Shown here: in pieces, positions 16,430 through 24,367 of the stretch
How the letters are laid out: each line of letters starts with the position of its first letter
Numbering within the stretch: position 1 is the first letter of the stretch
NCBI GenBank assembly: GCA_030949405.1
Contig: JAUZSN010000002.1
Span: 372,001-436,000, forward strand
Source: Methylococcales bacterium
GTDB lineage: Bacteria > Pseudomonadota > Gammaproteobacteria > Methylococcales > Methylomonadaceae
Direction of reading: 5' to 3'
Length of the DNA: 64,000 bases
Notes under the pieces: generated by a model
Told to the model about the DNA's origin: nothing
Seen by the model: only the letters and a program-made list of their open reading frames with translations
The model's database searches: none
Position numbers and translations under genes: made by a program

Positions 16430-18304
16430 AATCGGGTCGGGGTAACGGGATTGCGCCCGTTACCTCTCCCACACCACCGTACATGCGGTTTTCCGCATAC
16501 GGCGGTTGAATCCAGCAACCTAAGTTACTGCAAGATCCGAGGGCGCAAATAACCCATAACGTCTTAAAGTGGAATTGCTTAATACTCTGTGCAAAGCATG
16601 ACTTTTTGCTATCCGCCATGCACCGCGTGAACTGCCCGCGATTTTCTGCACTCTAGGCGTTGCACCTAGGCGGCGTAAAGCATTCAGTCTGCCTTTCTTT
16701 TTATGCCAGCGTAACCAGAAACATTTTCGCATGTGGCGGCGTGTCCAGCCTTGCAACCTTTTGATATTCCAAAGATTTTCAGCCAGTTTAAAATAATTCC
16801 ACCAGCCAATGCTGTATTGTCTCCATTGCTTCACCAGTTGTTTACTGGTTCGACTTTGCTGTGCATCCCAAAGTTGGCGCACTTTTCCTTTGTATCTTTC
16901 GATACTCTTAGGTGAGATTTCTATTTCGGCGTTTTCGTTAATCCGAAAGCCTAAATATTGTCCGTTCCAAGGTCGTCCTGTTCCACTTTTATCTTGATTG
17001 ACACTGAGTTTTAGGTGCTTTTCTATCCATTGAGTGAGACTTTCCAAGACGCGTTTCGCGCTTCTTTCGCTACCGACATAAATACTCACATCGTCCGCAT
17101 AACGGCAAAAACTCAACCCGCGCGTTTCCAGTTCTTTGTCCAGTGGGTCTAAATAAATATTCGCTAACAGAGGACTAAGCGGACTGCCTTGCGGCACGCC
17201 CTTGCTTCGTCGCTCTACATTGCCATTCAGCATGATGCCTGTTTTCAGGTATTTTCTAATAATAGCCAAAACTTCTGGCTCATCAACTTTCTGACTCATT
17301 TGATGCAGTAAAATATCGTGATTTACTTCATCGAAAAATTTGCTAATGTCTATATCGATCACCCAAGTTTTACCTTGTTTGACAAAGGCTTGCGCTTGTT
17401 TCACCGCATCATGCGTACTCCGAAACGGTCGATAACCGTAACTTGAGTCACTAAAACCGCTATCAAAAATCGTGGTTAATTCTTGCTGTATCGCTTGCTG
17501 AATCACACGGTCTTGCACCGTAGGAATCCCCAACAGCCGTTCGCCCCCATTTGGTTTTGGAATCATCACGCCCAAAACAGGACTTGGAACATACGTTCCC
17601 TCGATTAACTTTTCTTCGATTTGCGTTCCATATTGCTCCCAATGCTGCACAGTCTCAAGAATGCTCTTCCTGTCAATTCCTGCCGCGCCTTTATTGCGTT
17701 TAACCGCCTCAAAAGCGATGCCAAAACTTAACCAATTGAACATTCTCGCCATCAAACACTTGTTCGTCATTTTCTTTCTCCTTTTTCACCGATTATCTTC
17801 GCTTGCACCCCATGGAATTTATTTCTCAAAGAATCCACTTTGATACTGAATTTCCCACCAGTTAGGTAGTTTATTGCACGCAACAACGCCTGCCTGTTTC
17901 AAAGTACTGCTCGCTTCCGATTCGCCTCGTTTGGATTAATGAACTAGATTCTTCAGCCCTTCGCTCCACCGCCATTACAGCGGCTTCGACACTACTATGG
18001 CATCTGCTGACTTCTTCGATATTCTCATATCAAAGACCTCCCTAGGTAATTGCTAAAACTTTCCGCCCGCGCCGCCAAGCTTTACTTGATGTGTCTTTCG
18101 GTAACAGTTGGATTTTGTGTTTAACAGCACACTTATCGCCCACACCCTGCCTCACTGCTTGTTCGTGTTCCTACGGTCGTGCATTTGCTACGCGCTGCTT
18201 TCAGGCTGACCTCACGGTTTCCCCCTTGCGTTTCGCTACGGTTGTCGTTACATTCCCCGACTACCTCTTTACAGGTAGCAAGTTTTAGCCCATGCTAGGC
18301 ACAC
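16430..18304 (-). mobile_element. Group II intron, complete, with encoded RT
   Basis: Read on the minus strand, the 5' end is GTGTGCC at 18304 (consensus GUGYG). About 530 nt of structured RNA precede the ORF, and the 3' end is near 16430. Domain V is visible as CCGCCGTATGCGG-AAAA-CCGCATGTACGGTGG (16506..16475 region), followed by a domain VI hairpin AGGTAACGGG-CGCAAT-CCCGTTACC and a terminal CCGAT. Length ~1875 nt is normal. The 5' exon ends in a hairpin (GCTTTTGCGTCAGCAAAAGG), the kind of target used by class C introns that enter terminators or attC sites. Confidence 0.82.
16520..17770 (-). CDS. ltrA: Group II intron reverse transcriptase/maturase
   Basis: 416 residues encoded in intron domain IV. 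Reverse transcriptase domains run from ~15 to 290: NKGAAGIDRKSI, the RT block GVMIPKPNGGERLLGIPTVQDRVIQQAI, VIDIDISKFFDEVNHD, GVPQGSPLSPLLANIYLD, and the catalytic YADD at residues 224-227. The maturase X domain follows (LVKQWRQYSIGWWNYFKLAENL, then WTRRHMRKCFWLRWHKKKGRLNALRRLG). There is no C-terminal HNH endonuclease. An endonuclease-free protein of this size fits class C/D-type introns. The frame is intact, so the intron may still be able to move. Confidence 0.92.
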   Translation of the reverse strand: MTNKCLMARMFNWLSFGIAFEAVKRNKGAAGIDRKSILETVQHWEQYGTQIEEKLIEGTYVPSPVLGVMIPKPNGGERLLGIPTVQDRVIQQAIQQELTTIFDSGFSDSSYGYRPFRSTHDAVKQAQAFVKQGKTWVIDIDISKFFDEVNHDILLHQMSQKVDEPEVLAIIRKYLKTGIMLNGNVERRSKGVPQGSPLSPLLANIYLDPLDKELETRGLSFCRYADDVSIYVGSERSAKRVLESLTQWIEKHLKLSVNQDKSGTGRPWNGQYLGFRINENAEIEISPKSIERYKGKVRQLWDAQQSRTSKQLVKQWRQYSIGWWNYFKLAENLWNIKRLQGWTRRHMRKCFWLRWHKKKGRLNALRRLGATPRVQKIAGSSRGAWRIAKSHALHRVLSNSTLRRYGLFAPSDLAVT

Positions 18305-18365
18305 TGCCTTTTGCTGACGCAAAAGCCCTGCCACTTTTAGCTGCGCGCTGATTTTGGCGTTATGT
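18305..18365 (+). other. Half of an attC-like recombination site (integron cassette), interrupted by the intron
   Basis: Immediately 5' to the DUF1439 gene the sequence holds CTTTTGCTGACGCAAAAG (a hairpin at the intron boundary) and then CTTTTAG, GCGCGCTGATTTTGGC and GTTATGT (18359..18365), which resembles the L'-R' arm of an attC site (R' consensus GTTRRRY, 6 of 7 bases). On the far side of the intron CTAAAAGCGTCA (16419..16430) complements CTTTTAG and TGACGC here. The remaining left arm was removed by the IS66-like insertion. Orientation of intron opposite to the cassette gene is as described for attC-targeting class C introns. Confidence 0.42.
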
Positions 18366-18378
18366 TCAAGTGGAAAAT

Positions 18379-18933
18379 ATGAAAAAAATAGCGTTAGTTA
18401 CAATTATCGTATTTATTGCTCTGTTAGCAGGTTCTTATTACTATTTTTCTGGCAAAGAATACGTCGTTAGGCTTTCTGAGTCCGACATGCAGAGTAAACT
18501 TGAGGCAAAACTACCGCTAACGAAAACCTATTTGTTTATCATTCAAGTAACACTTAAAAATCCTAGAGTTCATCTTGAAAATGGTTCTAGCAGAGTGGAT
18601 GCAGGATTAGATGTAGTATTTAATATCAATATCAACAAAAGTTCTAAGTCTCTTGCCGGTATACTAGATGTATCTGGGAAAGTTGTCTATTTAGCTGAGA
18701 AGGGTCAATTTTTTCTTACAGAACCGATTGTTGAGCATTTAACTATTCAGGGTATTCCTCCTAAATATACAGATAAGACCAATAAAGCCCTTACAAAAGC
18801 TTTAGCTGCATATTATAAAAACCATCCTATTTACACTTTGCGTGTAACTGATACAAAACAAGTACTAGCAAAAATGGTACTTAAGAATGTGAGTATTGAG
18901 AATCAAGAATTGGTGGTTATACTTGGAATTTAA
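18379..18933 (+). CDS. DUF1439 (YceB-like) membrane-anchored protein
   Basis: 184 residues from the ATG at 18379 (a GTG at 18370 is also possible). One N-terminal hydrophobic segment (IALVTIIVFIALLAGSYYYFSG) with no lipobox Cys acts as signal anchor, then a beta-rich domain (VVRLSESDMQSKLEAKLPLTKTYLFIIQVTLKNPRVHLENGSSRVDAGLDVVFNINI) typical of DUF1439/YceB, a lipid-binding-like fold. Members of this family are common passengers in Vibrio and Alteromonas integrons (family knowledge). Here it stands alone, 13 bp after an attC-like R' site and directly followed by a group II intron stump, so it is probably a stranded integron cassette. Confidence 0.78.
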   Translation: MKKIALVTIIVFIALLAGSYYYFSGKEYVVRLSESDMQSKLEAKLPLTKTYLFIIQVTLKNPRVHLENGSSRVDAGLDVVFNININKSSKSLAGILDVSGKVVYLAEKGQFFLTEPIVEHLTIQGIPPKYTDKTNKALTKALAAYYKNHPIYTLRVTDTKQVLAKMVLKNVSIENQELVVILGI

Positions 18934-18939
18934 ACATAA

Positions 18940-19214
18940 GTCGAGTAGCCGCCCCACCTCGCGGCGGGGAAGCCCTCTAAGAACCGTGCGTGCGACTTTC
19001 ACCGCACACGGCTCAAGCCTTACTAAGCCCCGTTATCCAGAGCCAGCCGTTAAATGTGCCGATACAAAATTCGTATCTGCATCGAGGTTCATCAAGTAAT
19101 GGACTTGACGATGACAGTTAGGATGTAGCATTACAAGATTGCTCAAAGCATCGCCACCACCGTCACACCGTCTTATAATATGGTGTACATGAATGCTGGT
19201 TTCACCCTGAAAAC
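18940..19214 (-). mobile_element. 3' end of a second group II intron (truncated)
   Basis: Canonical domain V on the minus strand: GAGCCGTGTGCGG-TGAAAG-TCGCACGCACGGTTC (19015..18979 region), then domain VI (CCCCGCCGCGAGGTGGGG) and a terminal CTACTCGAC ending at 18940, seven bases from the stop codon of the DUF1439 gene. The intron is cut at 19214 by an IS66-like element, so its 5' part is gone. The insertion point reads AAACATAA, resembling the start of an attC R'' arm. Confidence 0.82.
19033..19214 (-). pseudogene. ltrA: HNH endonuclease tail of a group II intron protein
   Basis: 60 codons of the C-terminus survive: IHVHHIIRRCDGGGDALSNLVMLHPNCHRQVH is a textbook HNH zinc-endonuclease motif of group II intron proteins, followed by YLMNLDADTNF and a stop just upstream of domain V. 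The reverse transcriptase and maturase parts have been removed by the IS66-like insertion at 19215. The endonuclease distinguishes this intron from the endonuclease-free one at 16430..18304, so they are different lineages. Confidence 0.8.
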
Positions 19215-20307
19215 GTATCTACTTTAAATTTCAGGGTAAAACAAATATCAGACCTGCAAACTTTGCGCTTTTTGAGCGATAAGATTCGCCATAGACGGCA
19301 TTTTGAATTCACCACTAACTCGGTCATAAACATAATCATAAAAACTCACGGCTAGTTTTTTAGCCGTTTCAGCAAGACTCATAAAACTGTCTTTGATTTT
19401 CGTGCCTTTCTCATTTCGAGTCTGGAAGCTTATGTCTCGCGCACGCGCTTGTCTTCTTGATTCATCACTGTATTGACAGGTATTTGAGCATCAACTTTTA
19501 CCCGCGCTTTATCAGCTAACTTGAACTCGTCAAGCAAGGATTGAGCTTGTTGATTGTAGATATAATGGCGTGGCGCATAATCGGTCAGCACGTCCAGAAC
19601 CGATAAACGGTCTTTGTTTTTAGGGGTGAAATAAGCGGTAAACAAGTCATTGCAGACCACCTGACAATAGTGGTTATCACCGTTGACTCGCGCACTGGTA
19701 TCATCAATATGACCGTATCACTGTTGAGAATACCGCTGCGATAAAGCTCGCTTTTTTCCTGAGACTTAAGCATGGGAATTAAGCTACGAAAAAGCCTTTA
19801 GATACTAAGTCGCTAGGCAAGCCAGTTTTGTCGAGTAGGCATTTTAGCGTTTGGTCGATTTTAACTCGTGGGATCTTGGGTTTACGGCGGCGTTTTTTCT
19901 TATCCGAGTCCGTATTTTCAGTGTCGTTATTAGTTTCTTTTTGCGCGTCAACTTGTGCTTTTTTACGTTCGTCTTCGGATGAAATATCATCACCCTTATT
20001 ATTTTTATTGGGTTTGATATCAGGCTTTCCCTGCTCACCTTTCAAGCGATTAACCTCGTCACGAAGTTGCTGTAATTCAGTTTCTAAAGACAATTTATCA
20101 CTGGCTAAGCGTTCAATAAGATTGAATATTTTTTTGACAATATCCTGCGCTTCGCTACTTTCCATTTGAGCGATTGCTTGATAAATGGCGTTAGTTTCAG
20201 CCTGTAGGTCGTGGATATTCAAAGTATGTAACTGTTCGTTCTTTTATGATATGTTGTCAAATCTATTTTAGAAATTTTATCTTTACCCTGAGATTTAAAG
20301 TAGATAC
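19215..20307 (-). mobile_element. IS66-like element, copy 3: internal-deletion derivative with both ends
   Basis: 1093 bp, with both terminal inverted repeats intact but ~740 bp of the interior missing in at least three places (junctions near 19459, 19720 and 19765-19790). The remaining parts match the 1834-bp intact element. With intact ends it could be moved in trans by the intact transposase, as small IS derivatives do. It cuts a group II intron on one side and a radical-SAM-like gene remnant on the other. Confidence 0.85.
19430..20222 (-). pseudogene. IS66-like transposase remnant
   Basis: Two residual open pieces: a 147-residue N-terminus (19779..20222) ending in SDLVSKGFFVA and a 76-residue middle piece (19430..19660) with VVCNDLFTAYF-like text and the IYNQQAQSLLDEFKLAD stretch. 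The first catalytic Asp region is disrupted (the QIDDTS block is altered) and most of the core, including the second Asp, is deleted. Non-functional. Confidence 0.82.
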
Positions 20308-20659
20308 AATATATTGATGCTAATTGGCAACTTTATGATTCTAAAACCTATTTAGATCGTATTTTTCGTCATTGTATGATGGTAACTATTATTAATAATG
20401 GATCCATTAAAAAACTGAGTTGGCGGGAGTTTATATTTCGCCTTAAGAAACTTGATAAGCCTATTTTAGGTTTAGTTTTACATGTTTTTTGGCAGCAGGG
20501 TGTGATTTTAAAAACACGCACTCTTTTTTGGAACTATTTTTTAAATTAATGATTAAAAAACCTAACGTTATTATTCCTTTTTTACTTAACTGTGATTTTT
20601 TTGAAGATTTAGATGAACATCGTTGTCATATTAAAAAGCAAATGCAACCTTTTACTTAA
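20308..20659 (+). pseudogene. C-terminal remnant of a B12-binding radical SAM-like protein
   Basis: Starting at the IS66-like boundary, a frame reads YIDANWQLYDSKTYLDRIFRH and on to KLDKPILGLVLHVFWQQGVILKTRTLFW, where a stop occurs. The overlapping frame continues as FKLMIKKPNVIIPFLLNC and DLDEHRCHIKKQMQ. This tail resembles that of B12-dependent radical SAM proteins with a DUF4070 C-terminus, some of which act in hopanoid methylation and related pathways. The identification is from memory of the pattern and only moderately sure. It is 5'-truncated by the IS and frameshifted near 20545. Confidence 0.45.
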
Positions 20660-20998
20660 CCGTGCCGTTGAATTTAAAATTTTATGCTTTACTTGTTAAC
20701 CCCCCACGCTCTTGATTACTCGGTTTTAAAGATTTATTTTTGACTCTATTTATTCAGGTTTATTTTTAGCGTTTACTGAAGTAACCCATTTAGGCTACCA
20801 ACTTAAGGCGGGACAGTTTTAAATCCCCAATATTTACAAAGTGAGGAAAATCAACAATCGTGCAGTAGTTGATTTTACTGGATGTCCCGTCTTAAGTTGG
20901 TAGCCTTGAAAAGTCATTGGGGATAAGAAGAGGGCAGGATAATTAAAGTTAGTCGATTTTGGACTGGGAAGCCCAAAATCTATCACGAAACAGTATTT
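20660..20998. other. Intergenic stretch with one MITE-like repeat and one hairpin
   Basis: No gene is visible. It holds the 111-bp palindromic repeat (20795..20905) and a hairpin GATTTTGG/CCAAAATC (20955..20980) just after the sufD stop, which may help end the suf transcript although it lacks a strong U run. Confidence 0.5.
20795..20905. repeat. MITE-like palindromic element, 111 bp, second copy
   Basis: Reverse complement of the element at 5732..5844, differing by two A residues near one end. Termini GGCTACCAACTTAAGGCGGG and CCCGTCTTAAGTTGGTAGCC. The near identity of two copies 15 kb apart implies recent spread. Confidence 0.8.
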
Positions 20999-22294
20999 TT
21001 ATTTTATAGTGGGCATAACGTGTATTAATTGCTCACCTAAAAACGTTTTTAAAGGTTGAAAAGGAATTTTTTCTACCATTTCATTTGCAAAAGCGAGCGT
21101 TAAAACAGTCTTCGCCGTTTCAATATCAAGCCCGCGTGATTGCAAATAAAAAATAGATTTTTCATCTAATTGCCCAATCGTTACCCCATGCGCACATTTG
21201 ACATCATCGGCATAAATTTCTAATTGCGGTTTAGTGTCAATTTCAGCTTCATTCGATAATAATAAATTACGATTATTCATCTCTGAATCGGTTTTTTGAG
21301 CATCCTCAATCACCACAACACGCCCTTGAAAAACGCCGCGAGCGCGATTATCTAAAATTCCTTTATAAAATTCACGACTAATTCCTTCAGGTTTTAGGTG
21401 ATTAATCCGCGTGTGATTATCAATATGTTGCCGTTTTACTCCTAAATATAAACCGTTTAACAAACATTCAGAGGCCGTTTCCAAATCAGTATGCAGGTCA
21501 TTTCGAGCTAATAAACTTCCAAATGCAAAATTATGATGCTGAAAACGACTACGGGGCTGTTGTTTAATATAATTCCCCCCAAAATGATAGGCTTTATTGG
21601 CTTCTATTTGTACTTTATAAAGGGTTAAATCCGCATTTTCACCGATAAAAATTTCATTAACAGCCGTGGTTAAGTAAGTATCACACCCTATAAAGGTCTC
21701 AATAACCTGTGCTTCGGCATCATCATTTAAAACAATAATATTACGTGTCGTAGCCAAACAGTTCGCCGTGAAAACAAAATTTATGATTTGTATGGGTTTG
21801 CTTAGCTGATGTTTTGAGGGAATATTTAAATAAAATCCATCTATAAACCAAGCGGTATTAAAGGCGATAAAATTATGTTCTTCAGTATTAACCGCTTGCC
21901 CTAAATAAGGAGCCAATGTTTCAGGATTTGTTTTTAAACGCTCGGCAATACTGTCTAATTCAACCCCGTGATCTAGGCCCTCTAATTGCGAATGCTCTGA
22001 GGAAAAGTGACCATCAATCAACACCACTTGCCACGTATTATCAAGCGCGTGGGTTTTTAATAAGGTCTCACTAATAGCATCGCTGGGGGCGGCAGGTTTA
22101 AAGGATTTTTTTTCTAAAGCCGAAAGATTAGTATAACGCCATTCTTCTTCATGCGTTTTGGGAAAGCCTGTTTCTGAAAATCGAGCAAACGCGTCACTGC
22201 GTAATGAATTTAACCACGTAACGGATTTGCCTGATAAATTCTGAGCAGCCTCTGAATAATCATCACTGTAATGGGTTGCAAGTTCTGTACTCAT
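20999..22294 (-). CDS. sufD: Fe-S cluster assembly protein SufD
   Basis: 431 residues from the ATG at 22294, which overlaps the sufC stop (TAATG). SufD pairs with SufB and SufC as the scaffold on which Fe-S clusters are built. Family features: FPKTHEEEWRYTNLSALEKKSF near the start, the beta-helix middle (AEAQVIETFIG, SRFQHHNFAFGSLLARNDLHTDLE) and the C-terminal ADDVKCAHGVTIGQLDEKSIFYLQSRGLD, holding the conserved Cys-Ala-His. An upstream ATG giving nine extra residues is unlikely. The last 3' gene of the cluster; no sufS or sufE follows. Confidence 0.95.
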   Translation of the reverse strand: MSTELATHYSDDYSEAAQNLSGKSVTWLNSLRSDAFARFSETGFPKTHEEEWRYTNLSALEKKSFKPAAPSDAISETLLKTHALDNTWQVVLIDGHFSSEHSQLEGLDHGVELDSIAERLKTNPETLAPYLGQAVNTEEHNFIAFNTAWFIDGFYLNIPSKHQLSKPIQIINFVFTANCLATTRNIIVLNDDAEAQVIETFIGCDTYLTTAVNEIFIGENADLTLYKVQIEANKAYHFGGNYIKQQPRSRFQHHNFAFGSLLARNDLHTDLETASECLLNGLYLGVKRQHIDNHTRINHLKPEGISREFYKGILDNRARGVFQGRVVVIEDAQKTDSEMNNRNLLLSNEAEIDTKPQLEIYADDVKCAHGVTIGQLDEKSIFYLQSRGLDIETAKTVLTLAFANEMVEKIPFQPLKTFLGEQLIHVMPTIK

Positions 22295-23046
22295 TAAACT
22301 ATCGCCTGCTGATCTAACCAACTATAGCCTTTTTCTTCTAATTCTAAGGCCAATTCCGCCCCGCCCGATTTAACAATCTGTCCATCGGCTAAAACATGGA
22401 CAAAATCAGGTTTAATATAATCTAATAAACGTTGATAATGGGTAATCATGACAAAGGCTCGGTTTTCTGAGCGCAGTGAGTTAACGCCATCGGCAACAAT
22501 TTTTAAGGCATCAATATCTAAGCCTGAATCGGTTTCATCTAAAATACACAGTTTGGGTTCCATGACGGCCATTTGTAAAATTTCATTCCGCTTTTTTTCA
22601 CCGCCTGAAAAACCTTCATTAACCGCCCGATAAAGAAATTTTTCATCCATGTCTAAGAGGCGAATTTTTTCTTTAACCCACGTTAAAAAATCCATTGCAT
22701 CAATTTCATCTTGGCCCTTATGTTTGCGCACTGCATTTAAGGCCGCTTTCAATAAATAAATATTACTGACCCCAGGAATTTCAATGGGGTACTGAAAGGC
22801 TAAAAATACGCCTTCCCGCGCTCTCATTTCAGGGGCTAAATCTAATAAATCTTTATTTTCATACGTAACCGAACCTTTTGTAATGGTATAACCGTCTTTA
22901 CCTGAAAGAATGTGCGACAAGGTACTTTTACCTGCGCCATTAGGCCCCATAATGGCATGAACCTCGCCTGCTTTGACCTCTAAATTAAGACCTTTGAGAA
23001 TTTCTTTATCGCCAACATTGACGGTTAAATTTTTAATACTGAGCAT
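22294..23046 (-). CDS. sufC: Fe-S cluster assembly ATPase SufC
   Basis: 250 residues from ATG 23046 (MLSIKNLTVNVG); a longer frame to 23124 is not needed. ABC-type ATPase of the SufBCD complex: Walker A GPNGAGKST, Q-loop FLAFQYPIEIPGVSN, signature FSGGEKKRNEI, Walker B LCILDETDSGLD and the H-loop MITHYQRLLDYI are all intact. sufD follows with a 3-bp overlap. sufB would be expected directly upstream but is not in the 270 bp before the GAF-protein gene, so the suf cluster is incomplete here. Confidence 0.95.
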   Translation of the reverse strand: MLSIKNLTVNVGDKEILKGLNLEVKAGEVHAIMGPNGAGKSTLSHILSGKDGYTITKGSVTYENKDLLDLAPEMRAREGVFLAFQYPIEIPGVSNIYLLKAALNAVRKHKGQDEIDAMDFLTWVKEKIRLLDMDEKFLYRAVNEGFSGGEKKRNEILQMAVMEPKLCILDETDSGLDIDALKIVADGVNSLRSENRAFVMITHYQRLLDYIKPDFVHVLADGQIVKSGGAELALELEEKGYSWLDQQAIV

Positions 23047-23312
23047 GAAGTTTCCAATTTTTTGTAACCAGTGTTTAGGTTTTAATACCTTATAAACCCT
23101 AGTTTTCATAGGCTTAATAGCCATACGATGTGAGAGTAAACCCCTAATTATTACACAGTTCGTAAAAAAAAACTCCTTTACTTTATTTGGTTTAGAGCGG
23201 GGTTTAATTTAATGAATTAAAATTAGGGTTTAATTTTTTTAAAGGGCAATTACCCGATAAAAATTCAAACAAAAATTATCCGATGTTTTTTACTCATACT
23301 CACTTTACAGCG

Positions 23313-23954
23313 TTAATCCACATCAATCTGCTCTTGGTACTTTTTTTCACTAGAATTTAAAATAAGAGAACTGTATTGATATTGTAATTTTGAACCTATT
23401 TGTTGCTTGATGGCCGCTAAAAAATCATCTTTTCCCCTGATGGGTTTAGAGCTAATGCTTTTGAAAAATTGGAACAACGTGGTGAGAATTGACACCCCAA
23501 TGGTGTCATTCTCATGATTGTTAAGTGGAACCGAAAGAAAGGAAGTCGAGTGATAATTATTTAATGAATCAAATTTTTTCGGGCCTGAAAAATCAAATAA
23601 ATCACTTTTAGCGTAAACATCGGCAACATTTACCGTCGTTTTTTTATGATAAGAATAACTTACAATGTTAGCTAGGTTAGGCGAACCGTCTTTATTATAC
23701 AAAGGGATAGGAGGAATATTAATTACATTTCCATGCTTTCCGCCTAACCTAATATTCAGTGAATCCGAATGAACTATTTCCACTTTAATACTATTTTCTT
23801 GTATCCTGTATAGCGTTGCACCATCTGTATTAGCAATAGATCTCGCACCTTCTAAAATCAATTCTAGTAATTGATCCGTTGTCATCTTTGACGAAAGTGC
23901 AATACCAATTTCTATAAGCTTTTCAAGTTGTTTGATGATACGATAATCAGACAT
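23313..23954 (-). CDS. Stand-alone GAF-domain protein
   Basis: 213 residues. Residues ~10-160 form a GAF domain: LEKLIEIGIALSSKMTTDQLLELILEGARSIANTDGATLYRI, then VNVADVYAKSDLFDFSGPKKFDSLNNYHSTSFLSVPLNNHENDTIGVSI. This type normally precedes an HD-GYP, GGDEF or kinase output domain; here the sequence ends ~50 residues later with no output domain. The end of the GAF (after GVSILTTLFQFFKS) departs from the usual 'vLqLiNa' pattern, suggesting a rearranged or frameshifted 3' end. It may bind a small ligand; the role is unknown. Confidence 0.65.
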   Translation of the reverse strand: MSDYRIIKQLEKLIEIGIALSSKMTTDQLLELILEGARSIANTDGATLYRIQENSIKVEIVHSDSLNIRLGGKHGNVINIPPIPLYNKDGSPNLANIVSYSYHKKTTVNVADVYAKSDLFDFSGPKKFDSLNNYHSTSFLSVPLNNHENDTIGVSILTTLFQFFKSISSKPIRGKDDFLAAIKQQIGSKLQYQYSSLILNSSEKKYQEQIDVD

Positions 23955-24142
23955 TGAAACAAGGGGGTTTTTGTGATGAAGAAGGCAAATTGTAACGATT
24001 CACTTCACGATATAAAAGAAAAATTTATACTACCTTGCTTAAATAATATTTTTTAAAAAATAGTGTCAATTTATGGCGACACCTTATGACCCCTTAATTA
24101 TTTATTACAACGTAAAAAATAGGACTATAAACAGGATTCCTT

Positions 24143-24331
24143 GTGAAAGATGACCCAGAAACACGCATAAATTTAATGTCTATGCTAGAAGACCTTGAAA
24201 AAAATCTAGATGATGTCTTTGAAGAAGAAAAGCTTTTTGAAAATCGAGTGGCTAAAAAGCATCTTGAAATCGAGAAAGCGTTACTGAGCGATGTCCGTTT
24301 TAACCTTAAAACTAAAAAAGACAACTCTTAA
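24143..24331 (+). CDS. Small acidic coiled-coil protein, unknown
   Basis: 62 residues from a GTG start. Highly charged and almost entirely helical (INLMSMLEDLEKNLDDVFEEEKLFENRVAKKHLEIEKALLSDV), with heptad-like Leu spacing. It precedes the MscS-like gene by 36 bp in the same direction, so it may be its partner or simply an unannotated small protein. The opposite-strand frame in the same place is a shadow. No homology recognised. Confidence 0.45.
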   Translation: MKDDPETRINLMSMLEDLEKNLDDVFEEEKLFENRVAKKHLEIEKALLSDVRFNLKTKKDNS

Positions 24332-24367
24332 AGTGATGTCTTTATCTATCGTCAATTAAACGCAACA

